This document shows positions 49,905 through 58,842 of a stretch of 64,000 nt of DNA, one piece after another (the first letter of the stretch is position 1; every line of letters starts with the position of its first letter). Origin of the DNA: Tellurirhabdus rosea (GTDB lineage: Bacteria; Bacteroidota; Bacteroidia; Cytophagales; Spirosomataceae); assembly GCF_026278345.1 (NCBI RefSeq), contig NZ_CP111085.1, positions 632,001 through 696,000 of the forward strand. Direction: 5' to 3'. The notes under the pieces were generated by a model. It worked only from the letters and a program-made list of their open reading frames with translations. It had not been told where the DNA came from and did no database searches. Position numbers and translations under genes: made by a program.

Positions 49905-51734
49905 ATGAAAAAATACATCACCGGCACCGCCCTGCTCCTGGCCCTGACGGCCACGTCCTGCAAGGATTATCTGGAGGAGGTCCCCGTTGCCACCGTTTCG
50001 TACTCGTATTACGAAACCGAAAAAGGTCTGGAAGACCTCATCAATGCCGCCTACAGCGAACTCCGCTGGAAAGTCAACGGCGAACAGGCGTTTACCCTGT
50101 TTGAATACGGCGTGGACGAAGTGCGCCAGGCGGCCGACGGCCAGAACAAGCATTACGATTCATACAACTCGCTGCTGAACCCCGCCGACCAGGGCGGTTT
50201 CCTGCACGATATGTGGACGACCTACTACCGCGGCATCAATTCCTGCAACATTGGTCTGGAGAGGATTCCGGAGCTTAAAGGCGGCACGGCGGGCCTGAAA
50301 GACGATGCCAGCAAGCGCATCCGCATGGCCGAGCTTCGTTTCCTGCGGGCGTATTACCTCTTCGAACTCGTGCAGCAGTTTGGGGCCATTCCGCTGCCGC
50401 TGAAAGGAACGGTGGGCGTCGCCCTCGAATTTGACCGCCAGCCCGTCAGCACGGTGTACAACCAGATCATTGCCGACATGCGCTATGCGGTGGAAAACCT
50501 GCCGGTATCGCAGACGCAGTACGGCCGGGCCACCAAGGGAGCCGCCCAGCACTACCTCGCCAAGGTGTACCTGACGCGGGGCAGCGCCGTCAAAGACCAG
50601 CGGGGCCAGAAAGCGACCGACATGGACAGCGCGGCGGTTTTTGCCGATCAGGTGATCAACTCCGGCCGTTTCCAGCTCGTCAGCGATTATTCCGACCTGT
50701 GGAAAATCACCAACCAGGTTAACAACGAGGTTATTTTCACGATTCAGTTCAACAACAACCTGCTGCTGCTGAACAACTCCGGCAACCGGGCGCACCTGTA
50801 CTTCGGGATGGTGTACGACAACAAGCCGGGCATGCTGCGCGACCTCGAAAACGGCCGTCCGTTCCGCCGGATTCGCCCGACGGAGTACACCTTCAACGTC
50901 TTCGACCGGCGCAACGACTCCCGCTTCTACAAGAGCTTCAAATGGGTGTATCTGGCCAACAACGCCGCGACGATTCCGAAATGGACCGCCGCCGACGCGC
51001 CCAGCTCGAACCTTGTCGGACAGCCGAAATTTGCGGTCGGCGACACGGCCATCTACCTCTCGATGGAAAACAACGTGCCCGACTCCCGCATTGCCCGCGT
51101 CCGGTACAACTTTTACCCCAAGAACAAGCACGATCTGCAGATTTTCCCGCCGACCCTGAAGCATTTCGACCCGACCCGCGACAACTTCCAGTCGGAGTTC
51201 GGCACGCGCGACCACTTCCTGGCGCGGCTGGCCGAAACCTACCTGATTGCGGCCGAAGCGTACGGCCGGAAAGGCGATTATGCCAAAGCCGCGACGTACA
51301 TCAACGTCCTCCGCAAACGGGCGGCCTACAAGCAGGGCGAGGTGAAAACCCACCAGCACTGGACAGTGGAAGGCGGCCGGGTCAACGACCTGGGCAGCAC
51401 CGAAAACGCCATTCTGGTCGATGCGGCCTACTGGGACACCAACGTGCCGATGGAGCAGTATCCGGCCTCGGCCACCAGCAAGGCCCAGCGGTTCATCCAC
51501 TTCATTCTGAACGAGCGTACCCGCGAACTGTACGGCGAACTCCACCGCTGGAACGATCTGGCCCGGACCGAAACGCTGGTCGAACGGGTGCGGCTGTTCA
51601 ACGAATACGCCACGGGGCTGCAGGATTTCCACCGCCTCCGCCCGGTTCCGCTGGCCCATATCGAGCGCCTGTTCAAGAACGGCCAGCCCCTGACGGCCGA
51701 GCAGCGCACGGCCGAGCAGAATCCCGGTTATTAA
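49905..51734 (+). CDS. SusD/RagB-family outer-membrane lipoprotein (rhamnogalacturonan locus)
   Basis: A 609-aa protein from the ATG at 49905, which opens a proper lipoprotein signal with lipobox ending ATSC (Cys19); the frame is open 9 codons upstream. It has the canonical SusD pattern: DYLEEVPVATVSYSYYETEKGLEDLINAAYSELRW near the start, LRFLRAYYLFELVQQFGAIPLPLKG, and a C-terminal FILNERTRELYGELHRWNDLARTETL with the final block LRPVPLAHIERL. It pairs with the upstream SusC as surface glycan-binding lid. The transcript ends in a strong terminator. Confidence 0.94.
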   Translation: MKKYITGTALLLALTATSCKDYLEEVPVATVSYSYYETEKGLEDLINAAYSELRWKVNGEQAFTLFEYGVDEVRQAADGQNKHYDSYNSLLNPADQGGFLHDMWTTYYRGINSCNIGLERIPELKGGTAGLKDDASKRIRMAELRFLRAYYLFELVQQFGAIPLPLKGTVGVALEFDRQPVSTVYNQIIADMRYAVENLPVSQTQYGRATKGAAQHYLAKVYLTRGSAVKDQRGQKATDMDSAAVFADQVINSGRFQLVSDYSDLWKITNQVNNEVIFTIQFNNNLLLLNNSGNRAHLYFGMVYDNKPGMLRDLENGRPFRRIRPTEYTFNVFDRRNDSRFYKSFKWVYLANNAATIPKWTAADAPSSNLVGQPKFAVGDTAIYLSMENNVPDSRIARVRYNFYPKNKHDLQIFPPTLKHFDPTRDNFQSEFGTRDHFLARLAETYLIAAEAYGRKGDYAKAATYINVLRKRAAYKQGEVKTHQHWTVEGGRVNDLGSTENAILVDAAYWDTNVPMEQYPASATSKAQRFIHFILNERTRELYGELHRWNDLARTETLVERVRLFNEYATGLQDFHRLRPVPLAHIERLFKNGQPLTAEQRTAEQNPGY

Positions 51735-51768
51735 GCTTATTAATCAGTTAAGGTTCAGTTTAAAAAGG

Positions 51769-51798
51769 AAAAGCGCCCGGATTTCCGGGCGCTTTTTT
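51769..51798 (+). terminator. Rho-independent terminator after susC-susD
   Basis: AAAAGCGCCCGG (51769-51780) pairs with CCGGGCGCTTTT (from 51785) around an ATTT loop and is followed by extra T residues. It lies about 34 bp after the susD stop. Confidence 0.92.
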
Positions 51799-51903
51799 AT
51801 TATAATAACTTCAAGTACCATTTTGATTTACAGACAGAAAGCGCAAATTTTGCACCCGTCACAAAGCGACGCCAAATTCCTCTGGACTAACCTCACCACA
51901 CGT

Positions 51904-52590
51904 ATGGGACTTTTTGACTTTATTAAAAAATCTGACCTCACCGAACCGGCGTCCATCGCTACGCCTGGCCCTTACAAGGAGTACCCCACCAATGTGCTTT
52001 ACGAACTTCTGTTCAGCGACAATCCTCACCTGTACCAGACCGTCATTCAACAACCGCACGCCTACCCTTTTTCGGTCCTTCTTTCCGAAAAAAGCACGTT
52101 AGAAGACTTCCAGAAGGTAATTGACGACCCGTCGGCCGACCCCCGGCTCCGGGCACTGGCGTATTACCGGCAACGGAAAGCGGGCCATACGCCCACGCGG
52201 AAAGAGCTGCTGGCGGTCATCGTCGAAGTGGGGCTGGACGAAGGGCTGGACGTGCTGGCTTCTTTCTCAAACGGGCACGCCCGCTACATCAACTTCACCG
52301 GCCGGACGCTGATCTGGGAAAAAACCGACGAACCCTCCGGTCAGCTGACCCGAAAACTGTTTACCCAAAGCTGGCAGATCATCCAGCAGATTGGTCCGTG
52401 GGAAAACGACCGGAAGCCCCATCCGGCCCAGGGTACCACCCGGATTTCGTTCCTCGTTTCAGACGGGCTGTATTTCGGAGAAGCACCGACCAGCGTCCTG
52501 TTCACTGACGCCCTCGCGGGACCGGCCCTGGCGACGGCCACCCGGCTGATGCAACACCTTGTTCAGCAACCGCTGCCGCCCATCCACTAA
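51904..52590 (+). CDS. Conserved cytosolic protein of unknown function
   Basis: A 228-aa protein from the ATG at 51904; the longer frame from 51823 would include likely non-coding promoter DNA. It has no signal peptide. It begins MGLFDFIKKSDLTEPASI, then YPTNVLYELLFSDNPHLYQTVIQQPHAYPFSVLLSEKSTLEDFQKVIDDPSADPRLRALAYYRQRKAG, a helical first half. The second half is more beta-rich (GHARYINFTGRTLIWEKTDE, ISFLVSDGLYFGEAPTSVLFTD) and could be a ligand-binding sheet. I recognise no family. It is isolated between the susCD terminator and the convergent pectinesterase gene, so a role in the glycan locus is not indicated. Confidence 0.75.
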   Translation: MGLFDFIKKSDLTEPASIATPGPYKEYPTNVLYELLFSDNPHLYQTVIQQPHAYPFSVLLSEKSTLEDFQKVIDDPSADPRLRALAYYRQRKAGHTPTRKELLAVIVEVGLDEGLDVLASFSNGHARYINFTGRTLIWEKTDEPSGQLTRKLFTQSWQIIQQIGPWENDRKPHPAQGTTRISFLVSDGLYFGEAPTSVLFTDALAGPALATATRLMQHLVQQPLPPIH

Positions 52591-52650
52591 GCGTCCGAAA
52601 GCCTGCCAAAAATCTTCGTCGGCAAGGCGGCACCCCGGCCGGAAGCGGCT

Positions 52651-53655
52651 TTACCGGCCGGGCACCCAGACTGTTTTTCCGCCAAAAATCGCCTCCACGG
52701 TGTACGCTCTGGCTTCTTTGCCGGTCAGCCGTTTGGCCCAGCCGACGCGCTGTCCGGTGTTTCCGCCCGGTCCCGAGCTGGCGTATTCGGCGTAGAGGAC
52801 CGTTTTCTCGTTGGCGGCATCGTTCCAGTTGTCCCAGCCCGCGGGCAGGATGTGGCGGTCCATCGTGGTCCGGATAAAAACTGTTTTGGCATAAGGTCGC
52901 CAGGGACGGCCGAGGTACACTTTCGTGGCGGCGGGGTCGGCCGTGAGGTGGCAGTCCAGAAAGACGAAGCCGTAGGGCTGATAAACCGGCGTAGCGGCGG
53001 CGGTGATGTACGAATCCGTCAGGCTTTTGATGGTGCAATTCCGGAAAACGGCCGTAGCTTTGCCAAAAATGAAGTCGGTCGTGCCTTCGATATGGCAGTT
53101 TTCGTAATACTGCCGGGTGCCTTCCGCGGCGGCGTACAGCGTATCCTGATTGCCCAGCAGCCGACAGTTTTTCAGCACAAACCGGTCCGCTTCGACATGC
53201 AGCGCCACGGCCTGCCCCACCCGACCGGCGGTGTTCTGGATCGTCAGATTTTCAATGACCACATCCGGGGCCTGCACCAGTACCGTATAGCTGGTGTAGG
53301 TCTGAAACTTGGTCTTTCCCGTCTGATCCCGGCCGGGGTAGTCTTTTCCAGAGTAATCATTGCCCGTAATCACGACGCCTTCCCGGCTTTCGCCAATGAG
53401 GTGAATGTTGGGTTTCCAGTTCGGAATGACCAGTTTTTCGGCATAAATCCCGTTTTTAATAAACACCGTCACCCGCACCTGCAAATGGTCGCGGAACGCG
53501 TTGACGGCTTCCTGAATGGTCTTGAAATGACCGCTGCCATCGGCCGCTACGGTCACCGAAACGGGTTTCATCGGCGAGGCTGTATTGACAGCCTGCGAAA
53601 AAGCGGCAACGCTCAGGAAGGTGAGGCAAAAGGCCATGAACAGGGTTTTCATCAA
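52651..53655 (-). CDS. Pectinesterase (CE8)
   Basis: A 334-aa exported protein (signal peptide 1-20) with a right-handed beta-helix. CE8 motifs are complete: GNQDTLY (Gln170, catalytic Asp171), GTTDFIFGKATAVF (catalytic Asp194) and YLGRPWRPYA (Arg250, Trp252). It hydrolyses methyl esters of galacturonate in pectin, so that lyases and GH28 can act. It is last gene of the minus-strand run GH2-PL11-CE8, 11 bp after PL11. Length is normal for a single-domain bacterial CE8. Confidence 0.93.
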   Translation of the reverse strand: MMKTLFMAFCLTFLSVAAFSQAVNTASPMKPVSVTVAADGSGHFKTIQEAVNAFRDHLQVRVTVFIKNGIYAEKLVIPNWKPNIHLIGESREGVVITGNDYSGKDYPGRDQTGKTKFQTYTSYTVLVQAPDVVIENLTIQNTAGRVGQAVALHVEADRFVLKNCRLLGNQDTLYAAAEGTRQYYENCHIEGTTDFIFGKATAVFRNCTIKSLTDSYITAAATPVYQPYGFVFLDCHLTADPAATKVYLGRPWRPYAKTVFIRTTMDRHILPAGWDNWNDAANEKTVLYAEYASSGPGGNTGQRVGWAKRLTGKEARAYTVEAIFGGKTVWVPGR

Positions 53656-53666
53656 AAGTTCGGTGG

Positions 53667-55844
53667 TTAGTGTTTCAGGATGGGCAGTTCGGTCCGCTCA
53701 CCGCCCGCCTGGATTTTCAGCAGGTAGCGTCCGGCCGACAGCCCGCCGAGAGGTAATTGAACAAGCTGGCGCCCACCGACCCCCATTTCGTGCCGGGTCA
53801 GCAGGGTTTTGCCCTGCAAGCTAACCAGATTCAGCGTCAGCCGCTGCCCCGGCAGGGTCGGCATCTCCACCGTCAGTTCCTGCTGGTTGACGGGATTGGG
53901 ATACGCCACCGGACGATTGGCCGCCTTTCGCTCGCCCGTGACCACCGGCGGCAGTTCATTTCCGGCCAGTACGATCTTCGGGCGGGTCGGCGTCGGCATA
54001 TCGGCCCCGAGATAAAAGCCCGTATGCGGCGGCTGGTTGTAGGCTACGTTCTGCCAGGCAATGCTGAGGCGGTACTGCGGGTCGTGCATCAGCGTCGGCA
54101 GCCGGTTCCGGGCGGGGATGGTCGTGGTGTAAATCCGCAGGCTCCGGTTGTCGGAGGCCCGCCAGACCACTTCCTCCCGCCAGTCGCCCAGCAGGTCGGC
54201 GCTCAGGGCGGGCGTGGCTTTGGTGCCGTTGTTGGAAGAAACCCCTTCGGGCGACAGCAGGGTTTCGGCACGGCCGGTCGTCCAGTTCCATTTGGAGATG
54301 GTCGTCCGGTCGAGCAGTTCGCGGGTCAGGTCGGCATCCCACCAGATGGCAAAATTCATCTGCGACGGCTTACTGCCCGGTATTAATTCGCCTTTGGCCG
54401 AATAAAGTCCCCCAACGCTACCCCAGGCCTCGGCGCCCCGGTAACGCGGGTCAATGTCGGCGGCAATGCCCCGGCCCACATCGTCCATGTTCGGCCCCGG
54501 AGCGCCCCAGATGATCCGGCCCGTCCGGGCGTCGCGGAAATCCAACGGATAGGACCCGTAGCTTTCCGGCTCCTCATGCACGGAGAACAGTTCCAGCCCC
54601 GGCCGGTCGGGGTCGAGATCCGACAGGTGGAGCGCGTCGCCGTGGCCCCGGCCGGTGGCGTACAGTCCTTTTCCGTTGTCGTCGATGGCGCAGGAACCGA
54701 AGACGATCTCATCCCGTCCGTCGCCGTCGAGGTCATTGACCGAAAGATTATGGTTGCCCTGCCCGCGGTAGGCGGCGTTGCCCGGCGTACTGTCGTCGCT
54801 GTCGAAGGTCCAGCGGTGCGTCAGTTTGCCCGCTTTCCAGTCCCAGGCCGTCAGCACGGCGCGAATGTAATAGCCGCGGGTCATCACCAGACTGGGGGTT
54901 TCACCGTCCAGATAGGCCACGCAGGCCAGAAACCGGTCAATGCGGTTGCCGTAATTATCACCCCAGGTCTGTTTCAGCTGCTCGGGCGTCGGATTGTCCC
55001 CCGCCACCGGGTCGCGCTGGGGCAGAAAACGGGCCGAAGCCATCGCCGCGCCCGACGACCCGTTGAAGATCGTGACGAATTCAGGGCCTTTCAGAATGTA
55101 TCCCGATTCGTTGCGGTGGTCGGCGGCGCCATCGCCCAGCACTTTGCCCTGCCCGTCCACCGTTCCATCGGCCGTCCGGCAGGCAACTTCGGCTTTGCCG
55201 TCGCTGTCCAGATCGTAGACGATAAACTGCGTGTAATGCGCTCCGGCGCGGATGTTCCGGCCCAGGTCAATTCGCCAGAGCCGGGTGCCGTCCAGTTTGT
55301 AGGCATCCAGCAATACATTTCCGGTAAAGCCGCGCTGGGAGTTGTCTTTGGCATTGGTGGGGTCCCATTTCAGAACAATCTCATACTCGCCATCGCCGTC
55401 CAGGTCGCCCGCGCTGGCATCCCCGGCCGTGTATGTGTAGGCGCTCACCGACGTGCCGCTGCCCGTTTCGCCGCCCGGCGGCAACTGCAACGGAACGGCC
55501 CGGTACGGCAGCGACTGGACCGGAGCCGGGGCCGAAACGGCCTGTTCGACGCCGTTCAGCACGGGCCGGACGGTGTAGGTGCCGTTTTCGGAGGTTTCGT
55601 CGACAAAATTGGTTGTCTGGGTCAGCGGCGTCCGGGTCAGGCGGGTGGCTCCCCGGTACAGGTGAAAGCCGATGTTTTCCGGCTCGGTCCCCAGCATTCG
55701 CCAGCCGATGTACACCTGACTGGCGCTCGTTCGTACGGCCACCAAGCCGCGGCCGAGGCGTTCCATCGTCCGCTGGGCCAGAACGGGTTGAACGAGCAGA
55801 CCCAGCAGGAGGAGCAGCAGGCCGTTTTTGAGCTTAAACGTCAT
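53667..55844 (-). CDS. Rhamnogalacturonan lyase (PL11) with C-terminal T9SS sorting domain
   Basis: A 725-aa exported protein (signal peptide 1-23). The catalytic eight-bladed beta-propeller (about 25-620) carries typical PL11 segments: ERLGRGLVAVRTSASQVYIGWRMLG, GDLDGDGEYEIVLKWDPTNAKDNS, YDLDSDGKAEVACRTADGT and FSVHEEPESYG, with repeated Asp-rich calcium loops (DxDxDGxxE). PL11 cleaves the rhamnose-galacturonate backbone by beta-elimination, leaving an unsaturated galacturonate for GH105. The last ~80 residues (PVAYPNPVNQQELTVEM, then GGLSAGRYLLKI) are a type-A T9SS C-terminal domain, so the enzyme is released to or anchored on the cell surface. It follows GH2 by 13 bp. Confidence 0.93.
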   Translation of the reverse strand: MTFKLKNGLLLLLLGLLVQPVLAQRTMERLGRGLVAVRTSASQVYIGWRMLGTEPENIGFHLYRGATRLTRTPLTQTTNFVDETSENGTYTVRPVLNGVEQAVSAPAPVQSLPYRAVPLQLPPGGETGSGTSVSAYTYTAGDASAGDLDGDGEYEIVLKWDPTNAKDNSQRGFTGNVLLDAYKLDGTRLWRIDLGRNIRAGAHYTQFIVYDLDSDGKAEVACRTADGTVDGQGKVLGDGAADHRNESGYILKGPEFVTIFNGSSGAAMASARFLPQRDPVAGDNPTPEQLKQTWGDNYGNRIDRFLACVAYLDGETPSLVMTRGYYIRAVLTAWDWKAGKLTHRWTFDSDDSTPGNAAYRGQGNHNLSVNDLDGDGRDEIVFGSCAIDDNGKGLYATGRGHGDALHLSDLDPDRPGLELFSVHEEPESYGSYPLDFRDARTGRIIWGAPGPNMDDVGRGIAADIDPRYRGAEAWGSVGGLYSAKGELIPGSKPSQMNFAIWWDADLTRELLDRTTISKWNWTTGRAETLLSPEGVSSNNGTKATPALSADLLGDWREEVVWRASDNRSLRIYTTTIPARNRLPTLMHDPQYRLSIAWQNVAYNQPPHTGFYLGADMPTPTRPKIVLAGNELPPVVTGERKAANRPVAYPNPVNQQELTVEMPTLPGQRLTLNLVSLQGKTLLTRHEMGVGGRQLVQLPLGGLSAGRYLLKIQAGGERTELPILKH

Positions 55845-55857
55845 GGTATGCGCCGCT

Positions 55858-58776
55858 TCAGGGCTGTTGGTTTTTTACTTTTAATTCGTCGGGTGCATCT
55901 TTCGTAAACGGCTTGTAGGTGTCCCGCGAAGGTTCGGTGAACAGGGCGCGAATGACCGATGCGGCCACTTCGCCTTTGGGCCGGAAAGCCTCTGAAGCCA
56001 TGTAGTTCAGCAGGGATTGCCGCAACTGACGCGCCGCCGGGCGGTTCTCGAGGTCGCTGCTCAGATCGGCGCTGGAAACGACGAGGCGTCCGCCGCCGAC
56101 ATTCGCTTCCAGAACCAGACCGAGGCGGCGGTTCAGAAACCAGGTGTCGATGGGCTGGACCAGCGGACGGAAATGGGCCGGAAAATCCTCCAGATTCATC
56201 ACCTGCGTCCGGTTCACCAGTTCCCACCATTGCAGATTGCTGTGGTAATCCGTCGGGAAGTCGGCAAAGGCCGGATGCTTCGGGTTGAGCAGAATGCCCA
56301 GCGTGTGCGGCGGGCGCATCTTGAACCAGGACGTATTCCAGAACGCGGGCAGAAAATGCTGGGCCACCTCCTTGCCTTTTTCGATTTTACCGGCTGCCAA
56401 CAGCAGGACGCAGCCGCCCGACTTCAGCGTTTGTTCGGCTTTTTCGTCGAGACTCGTGGTAATCAGAACGTTCGTCGGTTCGGCGGCCACGGTGGTCGGG
56501 TACACCCAGATTTCCCAGTCGTTGGCGGCCTTCGTGCCTGCCACCGAAACCGTCAGTTTCAGCCTCGTCGCCTTCTGAACACCCGACAGCGGCACGTTGA
56601 TTTCGCCCACGCGGACATTGCTGCCAATCGCAAGGGGTTTCGGCCCGAAACTCCCCTGCGCCAGGGCTTTTCCGGCTTCGTCGGTCAGCGTCCAGCGCGT
56701 GACCGCGGAGGGGATTGGGACATTTCCGAAGTGCGACAGTTCAAGCTCCGCGTGCAGGCTTTCGTTGCTTTGAAACACAAACTTCGGCAGGCGGGCCAGC
56801 GGCACCGTCGGGGCGCAGAAACGGGCAAACTCCTTTTCGGTCACGTAGCCTTTTTCTTCCCAGAACGCATCCAGCAGCCCGACCAGCGCGGTGCCCTGTC
56901 CCGAATAATCGTTGAGCGACAGCAACTGAAATCCGGCCATGCCCGGCGTCCTGAGCGCCCGTTCGATTTCGTTTTTGTAGCTCAGCAATTGCAACTTTCC
57001 GGAAGCCATCAGGAAGTCGTGCCCCTGTTCGCCCATGCCCCGGTCGGCCAGGTCTTCCCGAAAGAGTTCGAAGTTTTTCGCTTTGTAAACGCCCCTGTAT
57101 TTCGAAATCTCGCGAAAATTCGGAAAGACGCACCACTGCCCCAGTTCGTGCGCCACGTACGGCACCTTGAACGGCTCAATCTTGTCGCGGTAATCGCCCG
57201 TCGATTCGGGGCGCTTGTCCCAGGGCAGGTTGCGGGCACCGGCTTTCACCATGAACTCGTTTTCGGGCACCAGCGGCCAGCTGTTGCCCACCGACGCGCC
57301 CGTGTACTTACGGCGCGGGTCTTTTTTCTGCCAGTAATGCACGAACTCGGTCAGGTACTTCACCTGGTTGCGGCCGGCCGGTTCGTTGCCATAGGCGAGC
57401 ATCACAAAGGAGGCATAATTGCCGTAGGCTTTCGCCATGCGGGCTGTTTCGTCGTAAATGTACTGGTCTACCGGCCGACCGTCGCCGAGCGAAGTGCCGT
57501 GGTTGGCCCAGCTCGGCCCTTCCGGCTGGAGGTAAAACCCAACGAGGTCGGCGGCCACAAACGCGGCTTCCGGCGGACAGAACGAGTGGTAGCGCATGTG
57601 GTTGAGACCGTACCGTTTGGCGATGCGAAAGACCCGCTCCCAGCCCGCCACGTCCATCGGCGCGTAGCCCGTCAGCGGAAACTGGCAGTTTTCGACCGTG
57701 CCGCGCAGGAAAATTTCGCGGCCGTTGAGGGTGAAGCGCGTCCCGCGAATGCCGAATTCCCGCATGCCAAAGGTGACGGTCCGGGCTTCTTTCCGCTGGT
57801 CGGCGGTGGTCAGCGAAGCCGTCAGGCGGTAGAGCGCGGGGTTGAATTCGTCCCACAGCAGCGGGGCCTCGCCCATCGGGTAGTCCGCTTCGACAACGGC
57901 CTCTTTGCCCTCCATTCCGTACTCAATGGTCAGCGGTTTTACGGACTGTTTTACAGACGAATTAAAACTAACCGCCGCTACTTGTATCCGACCCAAAACG
58001 GGCTTTCCGGTGGTATTGTGCAGGGTCATTTTCACCCGGGCGGATTTTCGGGTCAGGTCGGGATACACCTGCACGTCCTCGAACCAGACCGGCTCGGTGG
58101 CCCGCAGTTCGAGCCTGCCGACAATGCCGTTCCAGTTGCCCTGGGTGTGGTCGGTGACGCTGTGCGAGTCCTTGCCGACGTTGATGACTTCCAGCCGGTT
58201 GTCGATCCGGATCGTCAGCGTGTGTTTTCCCGGCGAGAGGGCCGCCGTCAGGTCGTATTCGTGCGCGACGGAAAGGCTGTTCTGTTTGCCGATTTCCTGC
58301 TGGTCGACCCAGACGCGGGTTTCGGTATGGGAGCGTTCGAGGAACAGTACCACCCGTTTACCGCGCCAGTTTTGGGGAATCGTAACGTCTTTCTGGTACC
58401 AGGCGGCCCCGGCGTAGTATTTGTCCGGCGTCAGCCAGAAGGGGAATTTGAGGTTGTCGGGGCGGCGGTACTTTTCCATTCGGGGGTTGAAGTACCAGGA
58501 GCTGTCGTAGATACTGCCCGTCCATTTGGTTTGCAGCGTTACGGGGTCGCCTTTGCCGTTTTCCAGCATGGAGCCGGGCAGTTTGATCGTCTCGGGCAGT
58601 CGGGTGGCGAACCAGCGTTCGGGAATGCCTTTGTCGGCCGGGTCGGTGCGGAAACGCCAGGTGCCTTTCAGGTCGATGATGGGTCCTGCCAGCGTTTTGG
58701 CGGAAATGAGAAGCAGGAAAAGAAGGCCTGTCAGGTACTTACCGGGAAGGGAGGGATAGCTTGTCACTTCAATCAT
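55858..58776 (-). CDS. GH2-family glycosidase (beta-galactosidase-like)
   Basis: A 972-aa exported protein (signal peptide about 1-30). Domain order is a jelly-roll sugar-binding domain (about 35-230, with YYAGAAWYQKDVTIP and VWVDQQEIGKQNSLSVAHEYDLT), an Ig-like domain (about 235-340), a TIM barrel (about 345-650) and a C-terminal beta region. The acid/base Glu is seen in AYGNEP (Glu465). The usual nucleophile motif is represented by VAHELGQW (Glu544). GH2 enzymes with this plan include beta-galactosidases, glucuronidases and others; the exact specificity is open. It is first gene of GH2-PL11-CE8, so it probably trims galactan or other side chains of rhamnogalacturonan I. A terminator precedes it. 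Confidence 0.85.
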   Translation of the reverse strand: MIEVTSYPSLPGKYLTGLLFLLLISAKTLAGPIIDLKGTWRFRTDPADKGIPERWFATRLPETIKLPGSMLENGKGDPVTLQTKWTGSIYDSSWYFNPRMEKYRRPDNLKFPFWLTPDKYYAGAAWYQKDVTIPQNWRGKRVVLFLERSHTETRVWVDQQEIGKQNSLSVAHEYDLTAALSPGKHTLTIRIDNRLEVINVGKDSHSVTDHTQGNWNGIVGRLELRATEPVWFEDVQVYPDLTRKSARVKMTLHNTTGKPVLGRIQVAAVSFNSSVKQSVKPLTIEYGMEGKEAVVEADYPMGEAPLLWDEFNPALYRLTASLTTADQRKEARTVTFGMREFGIRGTRFTLNGREIFLRGTVENCQFPLTGYAPMDVAGWERVFRIAKRYGLNHMRYHSFCPPEAAFVAADLVGFYLQPEGPSWANHGTSLGDGRPVDQYIYDETARMAKAYGNYASFVMLAYGNEPAGRNQVKYLTEFVHYWQKKDPRRKYTGASVGNSWPLVPENEFMVKAGARNLPWDKRPESTGDYRDKIEPFKVPYVAHELGQWCVFPNFREISKYRGVYKAKNFELFREDLADRGMGEQGHDFLMASGKLQLLSYKNEIERALRTPGMAGFQLLSLNDYSGQGTALVGLLDAFWEEKGYVTEKEFARFCAPTVPLARLPKFVFQSNESLHAELELSHFGNVPIPSAVTRWTLTDEAGKALAQGSFGPKPLAIGSNVRVGEINVPLSGVQKATRLKLTVSVAGTKAANDWEIWVYPTTVAAEPTNVLITTSLDEKAEQTLKSGGCVLLLAAGKIEKGKEVAQHFLPAFWNTSWFKMRPPHTLGILLNPKHPAFADFPTDYHSNLQWWELVNRTQVMNLEDFPAHFRPLVQPIDTWFLNRRLGLVLEANVGGGRLVVSSADLSSDLENRPAARQLRQSLLNYMASEAFRPKGEVAASVIRALFTEPSRDTYKPFTKDAPDELKVKNQQP

Positions 58777-58799
58777 TTGGGTAAAATGGGTTAGTCTGA

Positions 58800-58839
58800 A
58801 AAATTCGGGGCGACCTTAACCAAAGCCGCCCCGAATTTT
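58800..58839 (-). terminator. Terminator-like hairpin between Gfo/Idh and GH2 genes
   Basis: AAAATTCGGGGCG (58800-58812) pairs perfectly with CGCCCCGAATTTT (58827-58839) around a 14-nt loop. It lies just after the Gfo/Idh/MocA stop (58843) on the minus strand and has A/T-rich bases on both sides, so it could work in both directions. Confidence 0.75.
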
Positions 58840-58842
58840 CAT

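Noticed and set aside
56017-58794. 925-codon open frame on the plus strand opposite the GH2 gene, and similar long antisense frames at 3833-5347, 6758-8278, 15376-17091 and 32202-33368
   Set aside because: They mirror strong protein-family genes on the other strand, give low-complexity His/Arg/Gln/Val-rich peptides without domains, and are expected in GC-rich DNA.
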